A DNA stretch of 64,000 nucleotides from Candidatus Zixiibacteriota bacterium (lineage in GTDB: Bacteria > Zixibacteria > MSB-5A5 > GN15 > FEB-12), in NCBI GenBank assembly GCA_029860345.1, contig JAOUBJ010000019.1:1-64000 (forward strand), in the 5' to 3' direction. Position 1 is the first letter of the stretch. Each line of letters begins with the position of its first letter. Positions 1 through 8,833 of this stretch are shown piece after piece. Both the position numbers and the translations under genes were made by a program. The notes beneath the pieces were generated by a model. The model worked only from the letters and a program-made list of their open reading frames with translations, was not told the DNA's origin and did no database searches.

Positions 1-43
1 CCCGCAAACTCATCCTGACAATGTCCTCTCTGGCCATATACAT
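1..43 (-). CDS. Insertion-sequence transposase, N-terminal fragment cut by the window edge
   Basis: Read on the minus strand, an open frame starts at ATG 43 (or ATG 37, which has a better-spaced AGGGA upstream) and runs off the window. The visible peptide MAREDIVRMSLR resembles the N-termini of ISNCY-type helix-turn-helix transposases. The call also rests on the tandem GGACAT repeats directly upstream, which are typical of IS ends. Only about 14 codons are visible, so the family is a guess from memory. Confidence 0.45.
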   Translation of the reverse strand, partial: MYMAREDIVRMSLR

Positions 44-56
44 CCCTGTCTTTTTG

Positions 57-128
57 GGACATATTATAGCTGATCAATAGGACATTTCTACTTTGCTCAA
101 ATAGGACATTATCACTTTGCGGGAACAG
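57..128. repeat. Tandem GGACAT repeats of an insertion-sequence end
   Basis: GGACAT occurs at 57-62, 80-85 and 104-109, spaced 23 and 24 bases. The last two belong to imperfect 24-bp units that both contain ACTTTGC. They lie just upstream of the truncated transposase start, where transposase-binding repeats are expected. The exact element tip and any target-site duplication cannot be fixed from this side alone. Confidence 0.55.
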
Positions 129-246
129 ACTTGAGAGATCAGGGTAGTGCAAAACGGTGTTGCCGAAAAGTGACAACACCGCCTTGGTGTCAGTATATTG
201 AACAGAGTCGACTGTTGTTATTCTGTCCCGAACAGCCGGGACCGGG

Positions 247-792
247 CTACCTTTTCGTATAGATCGCCTTCCCTGCAACTGCCCACGTTTCGCCACCGTC
301 CATGGACATCTCAGAAGTCCAGTCGAACTTGGCTTTGGATTCATCGGTGCTTGTTATGCGCGAGAGATACTCCATTCCTTGCCAGACATCAGTACCGGTG
401 AAGACCGCTTTGCCGTCGGCGTGACTGCCTTTGTACAAAGTCAGCCGTCCACCCATGTTGTCAACCCAGGACATCTGCCACGATTTTGTCTCCCGATCAT
501 AGCACTCGGTGCCGAGTCCCGTGAACGAGTCATCCAAAAACTCAGTCTCGAACAACATTTCCAAAGCAGCGCCATCGAGAACATATCGATAGGTGCAGGT
601 CCCTGTGGACTTGACCCAGTTTTCGACAGTGTCACCCATGTTCCATTCCATTTCAACATCCCAGACTCCGACCAGGTACTCCAGTTGTTTCATTTCCTCC
701 GGCGGTCCGGTCGGCCAATCCTGAGCCGATACTGACTGGTAACTAAGGCCTACCAAAGCCAGCATAACAAGAATCAACGTGAGTCGCTTCAT
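247..792 (-). CDS. Secreted DUF1579-like protein
   Basis: This 181-residue protein starts with a clear signal peptide (basic MKRLT, hydrophobic core, cleavage probably after SVSAQ). The mature part has the pattern of DUF1579 proteins: a conserved YLVGVWDVE segment near the start, a TGTCTYRYVLDG segment, then several aromatic-rich beta strands, which suggests a lipocalin/THAP4-like barrel. The biochemical role of the family is unknown. The start is supported by AAAGGA about seven bases upstream of ATG. A plausible sigma-70 promoter lies at 844-872. The gene is monocistronic and divergent from the TPR lipoprotein gene to its right. Confidence 0.75.
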   Translation of the reverse strand: MKRLTLILVMLALVGLSYQSVSAQDWPTGPPEEMKQLEYLVGVWDVEMEWNMGDTVENWVKSTGTCTYRYVLDGAALEMLFETEFLDDSFTGLGTECYDRETKSWQMSWVDNMGGRLTLYKGSHADGKAVFTGTDVWQGMEYLSRITSTDESKAKFDWTSEMSMDGGETWAVAGKAIYTKR

Positions 793-843
793 AATCCGTT
801 CCTTTGGTTTGTTTGAACCTGCGCTTTAGAGTAATCTTTACAC

Positions 844-872
844 CTAATACGCATCTATCGGTCTGAGCGCAA
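844..872 (-). promoter_or_regulatory. Sigma-70-like promoter for the DUF1579 gene
   Basis: On the minus strand TTGCGC (872-867) and TATTAG (849-844) are separated by 17 bases, about 50 bases upstream of the ATG at 792. This is a visual consensus match only. Confidence 0.4.
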
Positions 873-907
873 TCACATTTTGAGTGGTGCCAGGCTCAAA
901 ATATGGC

Positions 908-936
908 TTGGCCCGAAGTCAACTCAAGTCTATATT
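908..936 (+). promoter_or_regulatory. Sigma-70-like promoter for the TPR lipoprotein gene
   Basis: TTGGCC (908-913) and TATATT (931-936) are separated by 17 bases, about 40 bases upstream of the gene start. It is back-to-back with the promoter proposed at 844-872. Confidence 0.4.
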
Positions 937-977
937 TTGGCGGTTCAAGGATATAACTGTAGTTGGTACATTCGATA

Positions 978-2477
978 ATGAAGATAATGGAATATCGCAA
1001 GTTTACTCTGTCGCTGCTCACGATGGCAACGGCGCTAACCGTGGTTTCCTGTTCTGATAACCAGGCGGTGCGATTGCGTTATGAGGCCGAACGGTTGTAC
1101 TATCAGGCCGATCGCCAGATGAAGATTGCGGCAGACGCTCCCGAACACTCTCGGATGCTCACCATGAAATCGGCCGCCGATGCTTACGGACTGTCGCTCC
1201 AATTCGCCCTGGCTTCGCTTGATTCGATCTCGGCCACCGTTCATCCGGTAGAAGAGCGCGAGGTTCGCTACCTGGCTTTCCAGGCGGCCAACCGTTTGGC
1301 CTCGCTGTATTTCCAGGCTCGCAGTTTTGATACCTGTGTGTCTATTCTCAGTCGCCTGCTTGAGAAAGCATCTTACGATGGAGCCGCTCAGGTAACCACC
1401 AATCTCAGTTTGGGGCGGGCCTTGCAGGCATCGGGTCGCTGGGACAGCGCCCTGGCCGTCTATCATACCGCGCTGGATAGCTATTTCCCACCGGTGGATG
1501 ATTCTGGAAAGGTGGTTGATGTGCTGTTTCGTCTCCCCTTGCACATTTTCCAAATCGCTCAAGCCATAGGTGATTCCGCAGCGGCCAGGGAGCAGTATGA
1601 GATTGCTCGTGAGTACTATAAATCGCTAATTACCGAGACCCCAAGCGATCCAAGTACGGTAGCATCACACGCGGCTCTGGCCAAACTGTACCATGAGGTT
1701 GGTAAGTGGGGAATGGTGATCTCGGAGCTCAGACACCTGGCCGACAGCAACGCCGACAATTATATCGACATCCAGATCAATGTGGCCGATATCTACACCC
1801 GCCAGCCGCAAGGTAGTGACTCCGCCAAGGCGATCTACCGATCAATACTGGACAAACTCGAACCGGCCGACAGTCTGTATGTTCCGCGTCTGCGATTCAA
1901 GATTGCTCTTATGGAAATGGACGACGGCGAATATCGGCAAGCCAGGGAACGTTTGGTCGAACTCAAGCGAGAGCATCCCATCTACTACAACTCCACCCCC
2001 CAGGTGCAATTCACCATAGCGCGGTGCTTCGAACTTCTGGGCCGCTGGAACCGCGCCGAAACCGAATACAAGTACTTGATCGAGAAATTTCGCGGTTCCC
2101 AGCAGGCGATGGCCACCTACCTGCACCTGGGCGATCACTACCGCGACCTGGACCGCAATGATGAAGCCCAGAAGTGGTATCGGGACGCCGAGAAATACTA
2201 TGATCAGATTGCAATGCGCGGCTCCGGGACGTTGGTCGAAGCCAGGGCCTTGAGCTTCAAAGCCGACCTGTACAGGCGTTGGGATGACCTCAAAGGATCG
2301 GCCGACCTACTCATCTCACTGTTCGAGAAGTATCCGGAGTCCGATCCCGGCCGCAACAGCCTTTTGCAGGCAGCCGCGATCTACCGTAACCAGTTGAACC
2401 AACCCGACATGGCCGATTCACTCGTGGATCGCCTGCGTTCTATGCTATTGCAGCCTGAAGAAGGCTGGGGAACTTAA
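978..2477 (+). CDS. TPR-repeat outer-membrane lipoprotein
   Basis: About 499 residues. A short basic start and hydrophobic stretch end in TVVSC, a lipobox, so the mature protein is probably lipid-anchored at Cys. The rest is alpha-helical and built of degenerate tetratricopeptide repeats (for example around YHTALDSYF, AIYRSILDKL, AETEYKYLIEKF and AQKWYRDAEKYY), resembling BamD/YbgF-like scaffold lipoproteins. ATG 978 or ATG 987 fits the signal peptide best; a TTG at 963 with AAGGA upstream would add a few residues. It probably scaffolds an envelope complex; the partner is unknown. The next gene begins 62 bases downstream on the same strand and may be co-transcribed. Confidence 0.75.
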   Translation: MKIMEYRKFTLSLLTMATALTVVSCSDNQAVRLRYEAERLYYQADRQMKIAADAPEHSRMLTMKSAADAYGLSLQFALASLDSISATVHPVEEREVRYLAFQAANRLASLYFQARSFDTCVSILSRLLEKASYDGAAQVTTNLSLGRALQASGRWDSALAVYHTALDSYFPPVDDSGKVVDVLFRLPLHIFQIAQAIGDSAAAREQYEIAREYYKSLITETPSDPSTVASHAALAKLYHEVGKWGMVISELRHLADSNADNYIDIQINVADIYTRQPQGSDSAKAIYRSILDKLEPADSLYVPRLRFKIALMEMDDGEYRQARERLVELKREHPIYYNSTPQVQFTIARCFELLGRWNRAETEYKYLIEKFRGSQQAMATYLHLGDHYRDLDRNDEAQKWYRDAEKYYDQIAMRGSGTLVEARALSFKADLYRRWDDLKGSADLLISLFEKYPESDPGRNSLLQAAAIYRNQLNQPDMADSLVDRLRSMLLQPEEGWGT

Positions 2478-2539
2478 GGTCGTCTATCTTGTGTAAGTGT
2501 AACGAATGTTTAAATATAACCTGAGAGTGCGGAGGAAGG

Positions 2540-3112
2540 ATGAAACCTAAAGCTAACGTAATCTTGATCATCTGTCTGGTGTGGTTGTTGCCCGTGGTCG
2601 CCCTGGGCCAGAAGGACGCCTTCGGTAAACCGGATTCACTGTTTGCCGACCTGTCCAAAGTCGATGACAACAACTGGAAAATCGATATCTCGTTCGTCAA
2701 CGACGAATGGGTGGAAGCATTGTCGATCCCGCTGAAGCTGAAAGGCGGCGACATCCGTCTGAAAGGCGACTCGGCAATCTTCACCGGTGGCCGGATTGAA
2801 AAATTCGACTACAAAGGATTTCGGGCCGACACGGCTATCCAATGTGTGACCCTGGGGCTGGTGGCCAATCTGGGACCCAACCAGAAATCACTGCCGCCCG
2901 GAAGTGGTCGCATAGTTACGGTTTTTGTCTCATCACCGGACAAAGGGCCGATCAAAGACATGAACATCGATACCACTTTTACTCGACCGAACAACAAGCT
3001 TTTGGTTATCGCCAAGCGGATTCAGCCGGGCGAACCGCCGGACACGATTGGTTATGATCGGGAGGATGAAAAGCAGATCATCCCGGTTTGGGTGGTCACG
3101 AAACCTGAGTAG
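2540..3112 (+). CDS. Secreted protein with cohesin-like beta-sandwich pattern
   Basis: 190 residues with a clear signal peptide ending near ALGQ. The mature part is about 150 residues, beta-rich, with the order: short hydrophobic-alternating strands (WKIDISFVND), ALSIPLKLKG, a segment of small and charged residues, LGLVANLGPNQKSLPPGSGR, then IVTVFVSS. That LPPGxG-IxTVxF pattern occurs in cohesin-like domains of secreted proteins of this bacterial group, which is a weak, remembered resemblance. If correct it could bind the dockerin-like tails of the two peptidases encoded just downstream. GGAGGA precedes ATG 2540 at normal spacing. The C-terminus (IIPVWVVTKPE) is not a known sorting signal. 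Confidence 0.6.
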   Translation: MKPKANVILIICLVWLLPVVALGQKDAFGKPDSLFADLSKVDDNNWKIDISFVNDEWVEALSIPLKLKGGDIRLKGDSAIFTGGRIEKFDYKGFRADTAIQCVTLGLVANLGPNQKSLPPGSGRIVTVFVSSPDKGPIKDMNIDTTFTRPNNKLLVIAKRIQPGEPPDTIGYDREDEKQIIPVWVVTKPE

Positions 3113-3607
3113 GCCAGGTCGTTCACGGCCTTGAGGCCGGATCGTCAGGACCACAATCCGCCACTGCGGACTGACCTGCTGCTCCTTGATGGCGTGGCGC
3201 ACGAGGACGTACACCACGCACAAAATGACACTGGTTCGAACAAATGTAAGGTGGGTCCGTCTTCGGACCCGGCCGGTCAAGCCGGCTCTCCGGCGTTAGG
3301 CGCCATTCACATGTTACCCCTCGACTGCGCTCGCGGTGACATGGTGAAGACTGGATTCTGGCCTTCGCCAGAATGACAGGACGGCGAGTGGCGGGTACGA
3401 AAACGGCCCCACGCGATCTGAGGATCACGCGGGCACCACAAGCAGGTGTCGGGCGGGGTCGCCGCGGGCACCACAAACGCTCCAGGAGAAGATGGATGCC
3501 GGATCAAGTCCGGCATGACAGGGGAAGATGATTGCCGCCCACAGCACCCACGCGATCTGAAGATGACGCGGGCACAAGTCGCAAAATCCGCCGCTCCAAC
3601 TTTCGGT
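3113..3607. repeat. Intergenic region made of dispersed repeat pieces
   Basis: No convincing gene. The stretch is a patchwork of segments found elsewhere in the window: the GTGGCGCACGAGGACGTACA box (3194-3222, also at 44202-44230 and, diverged, 61934-61961), a CTCGACTGCGCTCGCGGTGAC box near 3319, GGTGGGTCCGTCTTC near 3250 and a GGTGTCGGGCGGGGTCGCC box near 3447. Several are short palindromes. Open frames across it are by-products of the repeats. Confidence 0.6.
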
Positions 3608-3637
3608 TTGGAAAAAGGGTCATAATAGTTATATTAT
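3608..3637 (+). promoter_or_regulatory. Sigma-70-like promoter for the first M1 peptidase
   Basis: TTGGAA (3608-3613) and TATTAT (3632-3637) with an 18-base spacer, 33 bases upstream of ATG 3670. GGAG at 3659-3662 is the matching ribosome binding site. Confidence 0.45.
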
Positions 3638-3669
3638 ACGCAAAATACCTATCTTTCGGAGATCATGCC

Positions 3670-5925
3670 ATGACCGTTATTCGTACACTACGAATTACCC
3701 TCACCGCCGCCCTGCTACTGTTCGTGACCGCCGCAACCGCCCTGAGCCAAGCCTCACCAAAGCTCAATGACGGCGAAATCCCAAACCCAAGAGAAGTCCA
3801 TAAGTTTCTCAGCGAAGGAAAATCTCGAGGAGTTGCCGACCGCGTCTTTACCGAGAAGCTCCTTCAGGACAAAAGCCGTACCAGCACCCAGACCAACTAC
3901 GATGTCAAAACCTACGACATTGCCATTCGCGTAAACGACACCATTGAGACAATCTTTGGTCGGGTCGGGTTCAGAGCCTTAGCTACCGAAGACGGCGTCA
4001 GCCAGGTGGAAGTCGACCTTCTGGACAACATGCCGATCGACTCGATCATATCACCGGCCGGCGCGCTCTCGTATAGTCGTCTCGACAATACGGTCACCAT
4101 TACGCTGGACCAGACGTACAATACCGATCAGAGTTTTGAGTTCGACATATATTACTGGGGCGAACCGGAACAAAGTAGTTCCAGCGTTTTCAACGGTTTT
4201 GCCTGGCATGTGAAATCAAGCGGCGAGTACAGCATCAGCACCGTGTCGCAACCTTACGGCGCACGAAGTTGGTGGCCGTGCAAAGATCGGATGGACGACA
4301 AGGCTGACAGTTTCTTTATTGCCATTACGGCCGACTCCCGCTTCTACGTCGCCTCCACCGGTACTCTGGACTCGACGGTTTTCGGCCTGGGTCATGTTAA
4401 GACCTACTACTTCACCATGCCTTACCCGATGGCATCCTATCTGTTTGCCATCGGCGTGTCCGACTATGCGGTGTGGTACGATGAATGGATTTACAACAAC
4501 GATCAGGATACCATGCCGGTGGTTCACGCCGTCGACCCGGCCTGGTTTGAATACTCGCAGGACAACTACGATGTAACGCCATACGCCCTGACCATTCTCT
4601 CCGACAATTACGGCCTGTATCCGTTTACCGATGTCAAATATGGTCATGCCTCGATGCAATGGTACTCGGCAATGGAGCATCAATCGATGAGCTGGATGTT
4701 GGGCAGCCACACCTGGGGATATTCAGAGCCGGTAGTGGTGCATGAATTGGGCCACCAGTGGTGGGGAGACTATATTACCTGCGAGTCATGGTCCGACATT
4801 TGGCTCAACGAAGGCTGGGCCTCTTACTCTGAGGCGCTTTACTATCAAGTGCGGATGGGCTGGAACTACTATCACGACTACATGGACAACATGGACTACG
4901 CCGAGGGCACGAGTCTCTATCGGGCCGACACCACTTGGCCTAACTACGTTTTTAGCCTGATCGTCTATGACAAGGGAGCCTGGGTCTGCCACATGCTCCG
5001 TGGCGTGCTGGGTGATTCGCTGTTCTTCCAGGCTATCAATGACTACTACAATTCTCAGTATGCCTTCGGGGCGCTGACCACGCTGGAGTTCAGAGATGTT
5101 TGGGAACAGTCTTCCGGCATGGAACTCGACTGGTTTTTCGACCAATGGATATTCGGCGAGTACCGGCCTTATTATTACTTCCAGTATTGGGTGGAGGCAT
5201 CGGCGGGTGGCGGCTACGATGTTTTCCTGGCTGTCGATCAGGTGCATACCACTGACCCGCAGGTGTTCAAGATGCCGGTTGACTTCACATTCGAGACCAA
5301 CGCCGGCGATCCGGACACACTCACGCTGTGGGTCAATGATCGCTCTAATACTATTGTGTTGAACTTTCCAGACTCCGTTACCGAAATCAACCTTGATCCA
5401 CGCGGTTGGATTCTCAAGTACGAACGCGATGTTCCATGGTATATGCAGTTTGTCGTCATGTCGGAACTGCCGGCAGCGCAGTTGGCTTTGCCATACGAGA
5501 CCCTGCTGGACACGCGTGGTGGGACCGGGAGTAATACATTTTCGATATCCGGCGGCGCTCTGCCTACCGGTCTGAGTCTTGACAGTGTGACCGGGCTAAT
5601 CACCGGCACACCGACCGATACCGGCCTGTTTACTTTCACCGCTTTTGTCGACGACAACGGCAGCAGCTTTGAGGATGAAGAGATTTTCACCATCTATGTC
5701 GAACCGACTCCCAACCTTCCCGGCGACATGGACCTCAGTGGAGAATTGGACATTGCCGACCTGATCTACTTCGTCGATTACAATTTTTCCGGCGGGCCAC
5801 CACCACCCTTGATGAATCTTGCCGATGTCGATGGTTCCTGTGCAATCGATATTGCAGATATGGTATACTTGGTTGACTACATGTTCGCGGGTGGGCCTGC
5901 ACCTTTAATGGGATGTGTAGAGTAA
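3670..5925 (+). CDS. Secreted M1-family zinc aminopeptidase with putative Ig domain and dockerin
   Basis: 751 residues from ATG 3670, chosen because it has GGAG seven bases upstream and begins a good signal peptide (hydrophobic core, ALSQA). Order: N-terminal beta domain; gluzincin catalytic domain with H358-E359-x-x-H362 and E381 eighteen residues later (NEGW), the M1 zinc site; an SAMEH variant of the GAMEN motif at the substrate N-terminus site; a C-terminal beta region; a putative-Ig (He_PIG) domain (about 600-680, GTPTDTGLFTFTAFVDD); and a dockerin-like tail with two Ca-binding loops (DMDLSGELDIAD and DVDGSCAIDIAD). It is probably exported to cleave peptides outside the cell, anchored or assembled through the tail. 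Its paralogue is the next gene. Confidence 0.88.
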   Translation: MTVIRTLRITLTAALLLFVTAATALSQASPKLNDGEIPNPREVHKFLSEGKSRGVADRVFTEKLLQDKSRTSTQTNYDVKTYDIAIRVNDTIETIFGRVGFRALATEDGVSQVEVDLLDNMPIDSIISPAGALSYSRLDNTVTITLDQTYNTDQSFEFDIYYWGEPEQSSSSVFNGFAWHVKSSGEYSISTVSQPYGARSWWPCKDRMDDKADSFFIAITADSRFYVASTGTLDSTVFGLGHVKTYYFTMPYPMASYLFAIGVSDYAVWYDEWIYNNDQDTMPVVHAVDPAWFEYSQDNYDVTPYALTILSDNYGLYPFTDVKYGHASMQWYSAMEHQSMSWMLGSHTWGYSEPVVVHELGHQWWGDYITCESWSDIWLNEGWASYSEALYYQVRMGWNYYHDYMDNMDYAEGTSLYRADTTWPNYVFSLIVYDKGAWVCHMLRGVLGDSLFFQAINDYYNSQYAFGALTTLEFRDVWEQSSGMELDWFFDQWIFGEYRPYYYFQYWVEASAGGGYDVFLAVDQVHTTDPQVFKMPVDFTFETNAGDPDTLTLWVNDRSNTIVLNFPDSVTEINLDPRGWILKYERDVPWYMQFVVMSELPAAQLALPYETLLDTRGGTGSNTFSISGGALPTGLSLDSVTGLITGTPTDTGLFTFTAFVDDNGSSFEDEEIFTIYVEPTPNLPGDMDLSGELDIADLIYFVDYNFSGGPPPPLMNLADVDGSCAIDIADMVYLVDYMFAGGPAPLMGCVE

Positions 5926-6230
5926 TATTAGTGGCCGGACGGCGAGATTGACGCCGTTGTCAGACCTACCGGCAATGACCGATGGTGCCCTCACCGGCAT
6001 CTGTCGGTGCTCATACAGCAGTCATTCCTCGGCCCGATTGGGGGGAGAGGATAGACGACTTATTCTGTAAGATTCATGCATTACCGGCACCATAGGGGCG
6101 GAACATAACGCAGGCGCGGGTCCGGCAGATCTACGTGTGCAGGGTTTTCCGGCGTTGTTGATTGTCGCAAGCGCTGCGACCGTGTGATACGACCCCGGAC
6201 GTCAGACGCAGACTCTGCGATACAAACCTG
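5926..6230. other. Intergenic region between the two M1 peptidase genes
   Basis: About 300 bases with no open frame of note, no strong terminator and no repeat shared with other parts of the window that I could see. Confidence 0.5.
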
Positions 6231-6259
6231 TTGGATCAAATGTGACCACCGCCTATACT
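6231..6259 (+). promoter_or_regulatory. Sigma-70-like promoter for the second M1 peptidase
   Basis: TTGGAT (6231-6236) and TATACT (6254-6259) separated by 17 bases, 39 bases before the start codon at 6299. This suggests the paralogue is transcribed independently of the first copy. Confidence 0.5.
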
Positions 6260-6298
6260 ATAGTAGACAGACCACGATGACACTTCGCGAGGTTTCCA

Positions 6299-8560
6299 TT
6301 GCTTAAATCAACAGCTATTTTACTCGTCTGCATTTTTCTCCCTGCATTAGCGGCGGCGCCTTTGGCCGACAGCAACTCTGCTTCAGCCGACCACCCGACG
6401 CCCAGCGCCATCGAAGCACATCGCTGGCTGAGTGAGGGAAAAGCGCGGCGGTTGGCCGACCGCTCTTTTGTGGACAAAATGTTTTCGCAGAACAACGGCG
6501 AACGCATTCAGGAAAACTACGATGTCAGGATTTACGACATAGCCATCCGTGTCGACGACACCACCGAAGTGCTCTACGGTCACGTGCGGTTTGTTGCCGA
6601 AGCCACCCTCGACGGTACAAGTGAGATCATTTTCGATCTGCAAGAGCTCATGTTCCTGGACTCTGTGGTGAATGCTTCGGGGCCGCTTGCATACTCGCGC
6701 ACGGGCGACTACGTGACGGTGACACTTGAGCGGCCGTACAGTACCGGCGAGCTGTTTGAGTTTACAGTCTATTACCACGGGCATCCGCTTGATCCGACCA
6801 TGTGGATCGGTGGTTTCGCCTTTCATCAACGGCAGGTCGGAGGTCCCGGCTCGACCGACTACCGCCCGGTGATATCCAGTCTGTCGCAACCGTATGGAGC
6901 CCGCACCTGGTGGCCCTGCAAAGATCGGGTGGACGACAAAGCTGACTCGTTTATTGTAGCTATTACCGTTGACAATCGTTTTTGGGTGGGTTCCAACGGC
7001 AGGTTGGACTCAATCGCCCTTGGCCCCCATATCAAGACTTTTCATTATGTCGAACCGCACCCGATGGTCACAGAGTTGTTCATGATTGCAGTGTCGGACT
7101 ACTACGTCTATTACGATGAGTGGATATACAACAACTACCAGGATACAATGCCGATTGTCAATGCGGTTTACCCGGAAGTATTGGAGCAGGCACAACTGTC
7201 GTTCGGTATCGTGCCGGAGGTGTTAACTATCTGGTCCGACAAGTTTGGGTTATATCCGTTCGCCGATGTCAAGTATGGGCATGTCAACTTTGGTTGGGGT
7301 GGTGGTGCTTTGGAGCATCAGTCCATGACGTCGATCACCGATAGCTGGTATGGTTGGTCGGAGTATGTTGTTATTCACGAACTGGCCCACCAGTGGTACG
7401 GCGACTTTGTGTCGACCAAGTCCTGGGCCGATATCTGGATAAGCGAAGGCTGGGCCACTTATGCCGAGGCGATTTACTATGAAGTAAAAAACGGCCACCA
7501 GTACTACCACGACTACATGGATTCCATGTACTGGTTCAACGACGGTTCCGTCTATCGGTACGACACGACCAGCGCCTACGATATCTTTGACGTGATCATC
7601 TATTACAAAGGGGCCTGGGTGGTTCACATGCTGCGCAATGTGCTGGGCGACTCGGTGTTCTTTGACGCTTTGCAATACTACTACAACTCAGAATTCGCTT
7701 ATGGCAGTCTGGACACCTGGGATCTCTGTCAGGTCTTTGAAGATGCCACCGGTCGAGAGCTTGACTGGTTCTTTCAACAGTGGATATTCGGCGGATACCG
7801 ACCCCATTACCTGTACTGCTATTGGACAGAACCTTCAGACTCGGGCGGCTATGATCTGTTCCTGTCGGTCGATCAGTCACACACAACCGATCCCGAAGTA
7901 TTCATCATGCCGATTGACTTCACTTTCAAGGACGTCAACGGGGATGAGGATACTGTCTCGGTTTGGATTGATGAACGTAAAGACGTTCAAAGACTGAACT
8001 TCCCCGATTCGATTGTTAAGGTGAGATTGGACCCCGAGCACTGGATACTGAAGACCTTCACTCAGTACACCTGGCGATTGAACTTTGTCACCGAACGAGA
8101 ACTGCCACAGGCTCAGCAGGATCTGCCTCATACCCAGCTGCTGGACACCCGTGGCGGTACCATGAACAACGTCTATTCGATTATTGACGGCAGCTTACCT
8201 CCGGGACTGACCCTGGACACATCCAACGGTATCATCTCCGGCGTGCCGACTGACACCGGACTATTTACGTTTACCGCTTATGTTGACGATCTGGGTTCCA
8301 ACTTTTGGGATGAAGCTGTCTTCGATCTTCGGGTGGAGCCCACGCAGCTGGTGCCGGGTGACATTGATATCAGTGGTTCTGTGGACATCGCTGACCTAAT
8401 CTTCTTTGTGGACTATTCTTTCAGCGGCGGGCCGGCTCCACTTATCATCAACCTGGCTGATGTCGACGGGTCCTGCGCCATTGATATTGGTGACATGGTG
8501 TATCTCGTCGATTACATGTTCGCCGGCGGCGGCGTACTCATAATGGGGTGCGTTGAGTAG
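6299..8560 (+). CDS. Secreted M1-family zinc aminopeptidase, paralogue, with Ig and dockerin domains
   Basis: 753 residues starting at TTG 6299, with GCGAGGT five bases upstream; the signal peptide begins at once (KSTAILLVCIFLP). The architecture matches the upstream gene: the M1 zinc site at H360-E361-x-x-H364 and E383, a GALEH variant of GAMEN, a putative-Ig domain (GVPTDTGLFTFTAYVDD) and a dockerin-like tail with two Ca-binding loops (DIDISGSVDIAD, DVDGSCAIDIGD). The tails and catalytic cores are more alike than the N-termini, so this is a tandem duplication that has diverged. Role: extracellular peptide hydrolysis, probably with a different specificity from the first copy. Confidence 0.87.
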   Translation: MLKSTAILLVCIFLPALAAAPLADSNSASADHPTPSAIEAHRWLSEGKARRLADRSFVDKMFSQNNGERIQENYDVRIYDIAIRVDDTTEVLYGHVRFVAEATLDGTSEIIFDLQELMFLDSVVNASGPLAYSRTGDYVTVTLERPYSTGELFEFTVYYHGHPLDPTMWIGGFAFHQRQVGGPGSTDYRPVISSLSQPYGARTWWPCKDRVDDKADSFIVAITVDNRFWVGSNGRLDSIALGPHIKTFHYVEPHPMVTELFMIAVSDYYVYYDEWIYNNYQDTMPIVNAVYPEVLEQAQLSFGIVPEVLTIWSDKFGLYPFADVKYGHVNFGWGGGALEHQSMTSITDSWYGWSEYVVIHELAHQWYGDFVSTKSWADIWISEGWATYAEAIYYEVKNGHQYYHDYMDSMYWFNDGSVYRYDTTSAYDIFDVIIYYKGAWVVHMLRNVLGDSVFFDALQYYYNSEFAYGSLDTWDLCQVFEDATGRELDWFFQQWIFGGYRPHYLYCYWTEPSDSGGYDLFLSVDQSHTTDPEVFIMPIDFTFKDVNGDEDTVSVWIDERKDVQRLNFPDSIVKVRLDPEHWILKTFTQYTWRLNFVTERELPQAQQDLPHTQLLDTRGGTMNNVYSIIDGSLPPGLTLDTSNGIISGVPTDTGLFTFTAYVDDLGSNFWDEAVFDLRVEPTQLVPGDIDISGSVDIADLIFFVDYSFSGGPAPLIINLADVDGSCAIDIGDMVYLVDYMFAGGGVLIMGCVE

Positions 8561-8833
8561 GCGACTTAGCCGGAGTCGTTACCACGTAACAAAACGGGGC
8601 AAAACAACAGAAAACAAGCCCAAACACCTGTCACTGCGTATACTGCAAGTCCTTGTTGTCAATGCACATAAGTGCTCTCTATCGCTTGGACAATAATCAG
8701 GGCGCATAGATAATAGGCATCAAGAGGCGATATATCCTCATTTTGCCGGTTTCGTACTGCCAGGCACTGGCACCATAGCCACCGACGCTATTGTATACGG
8801 GAGCGACTTATCGGGAGGTGAAGGAGTCAGACA

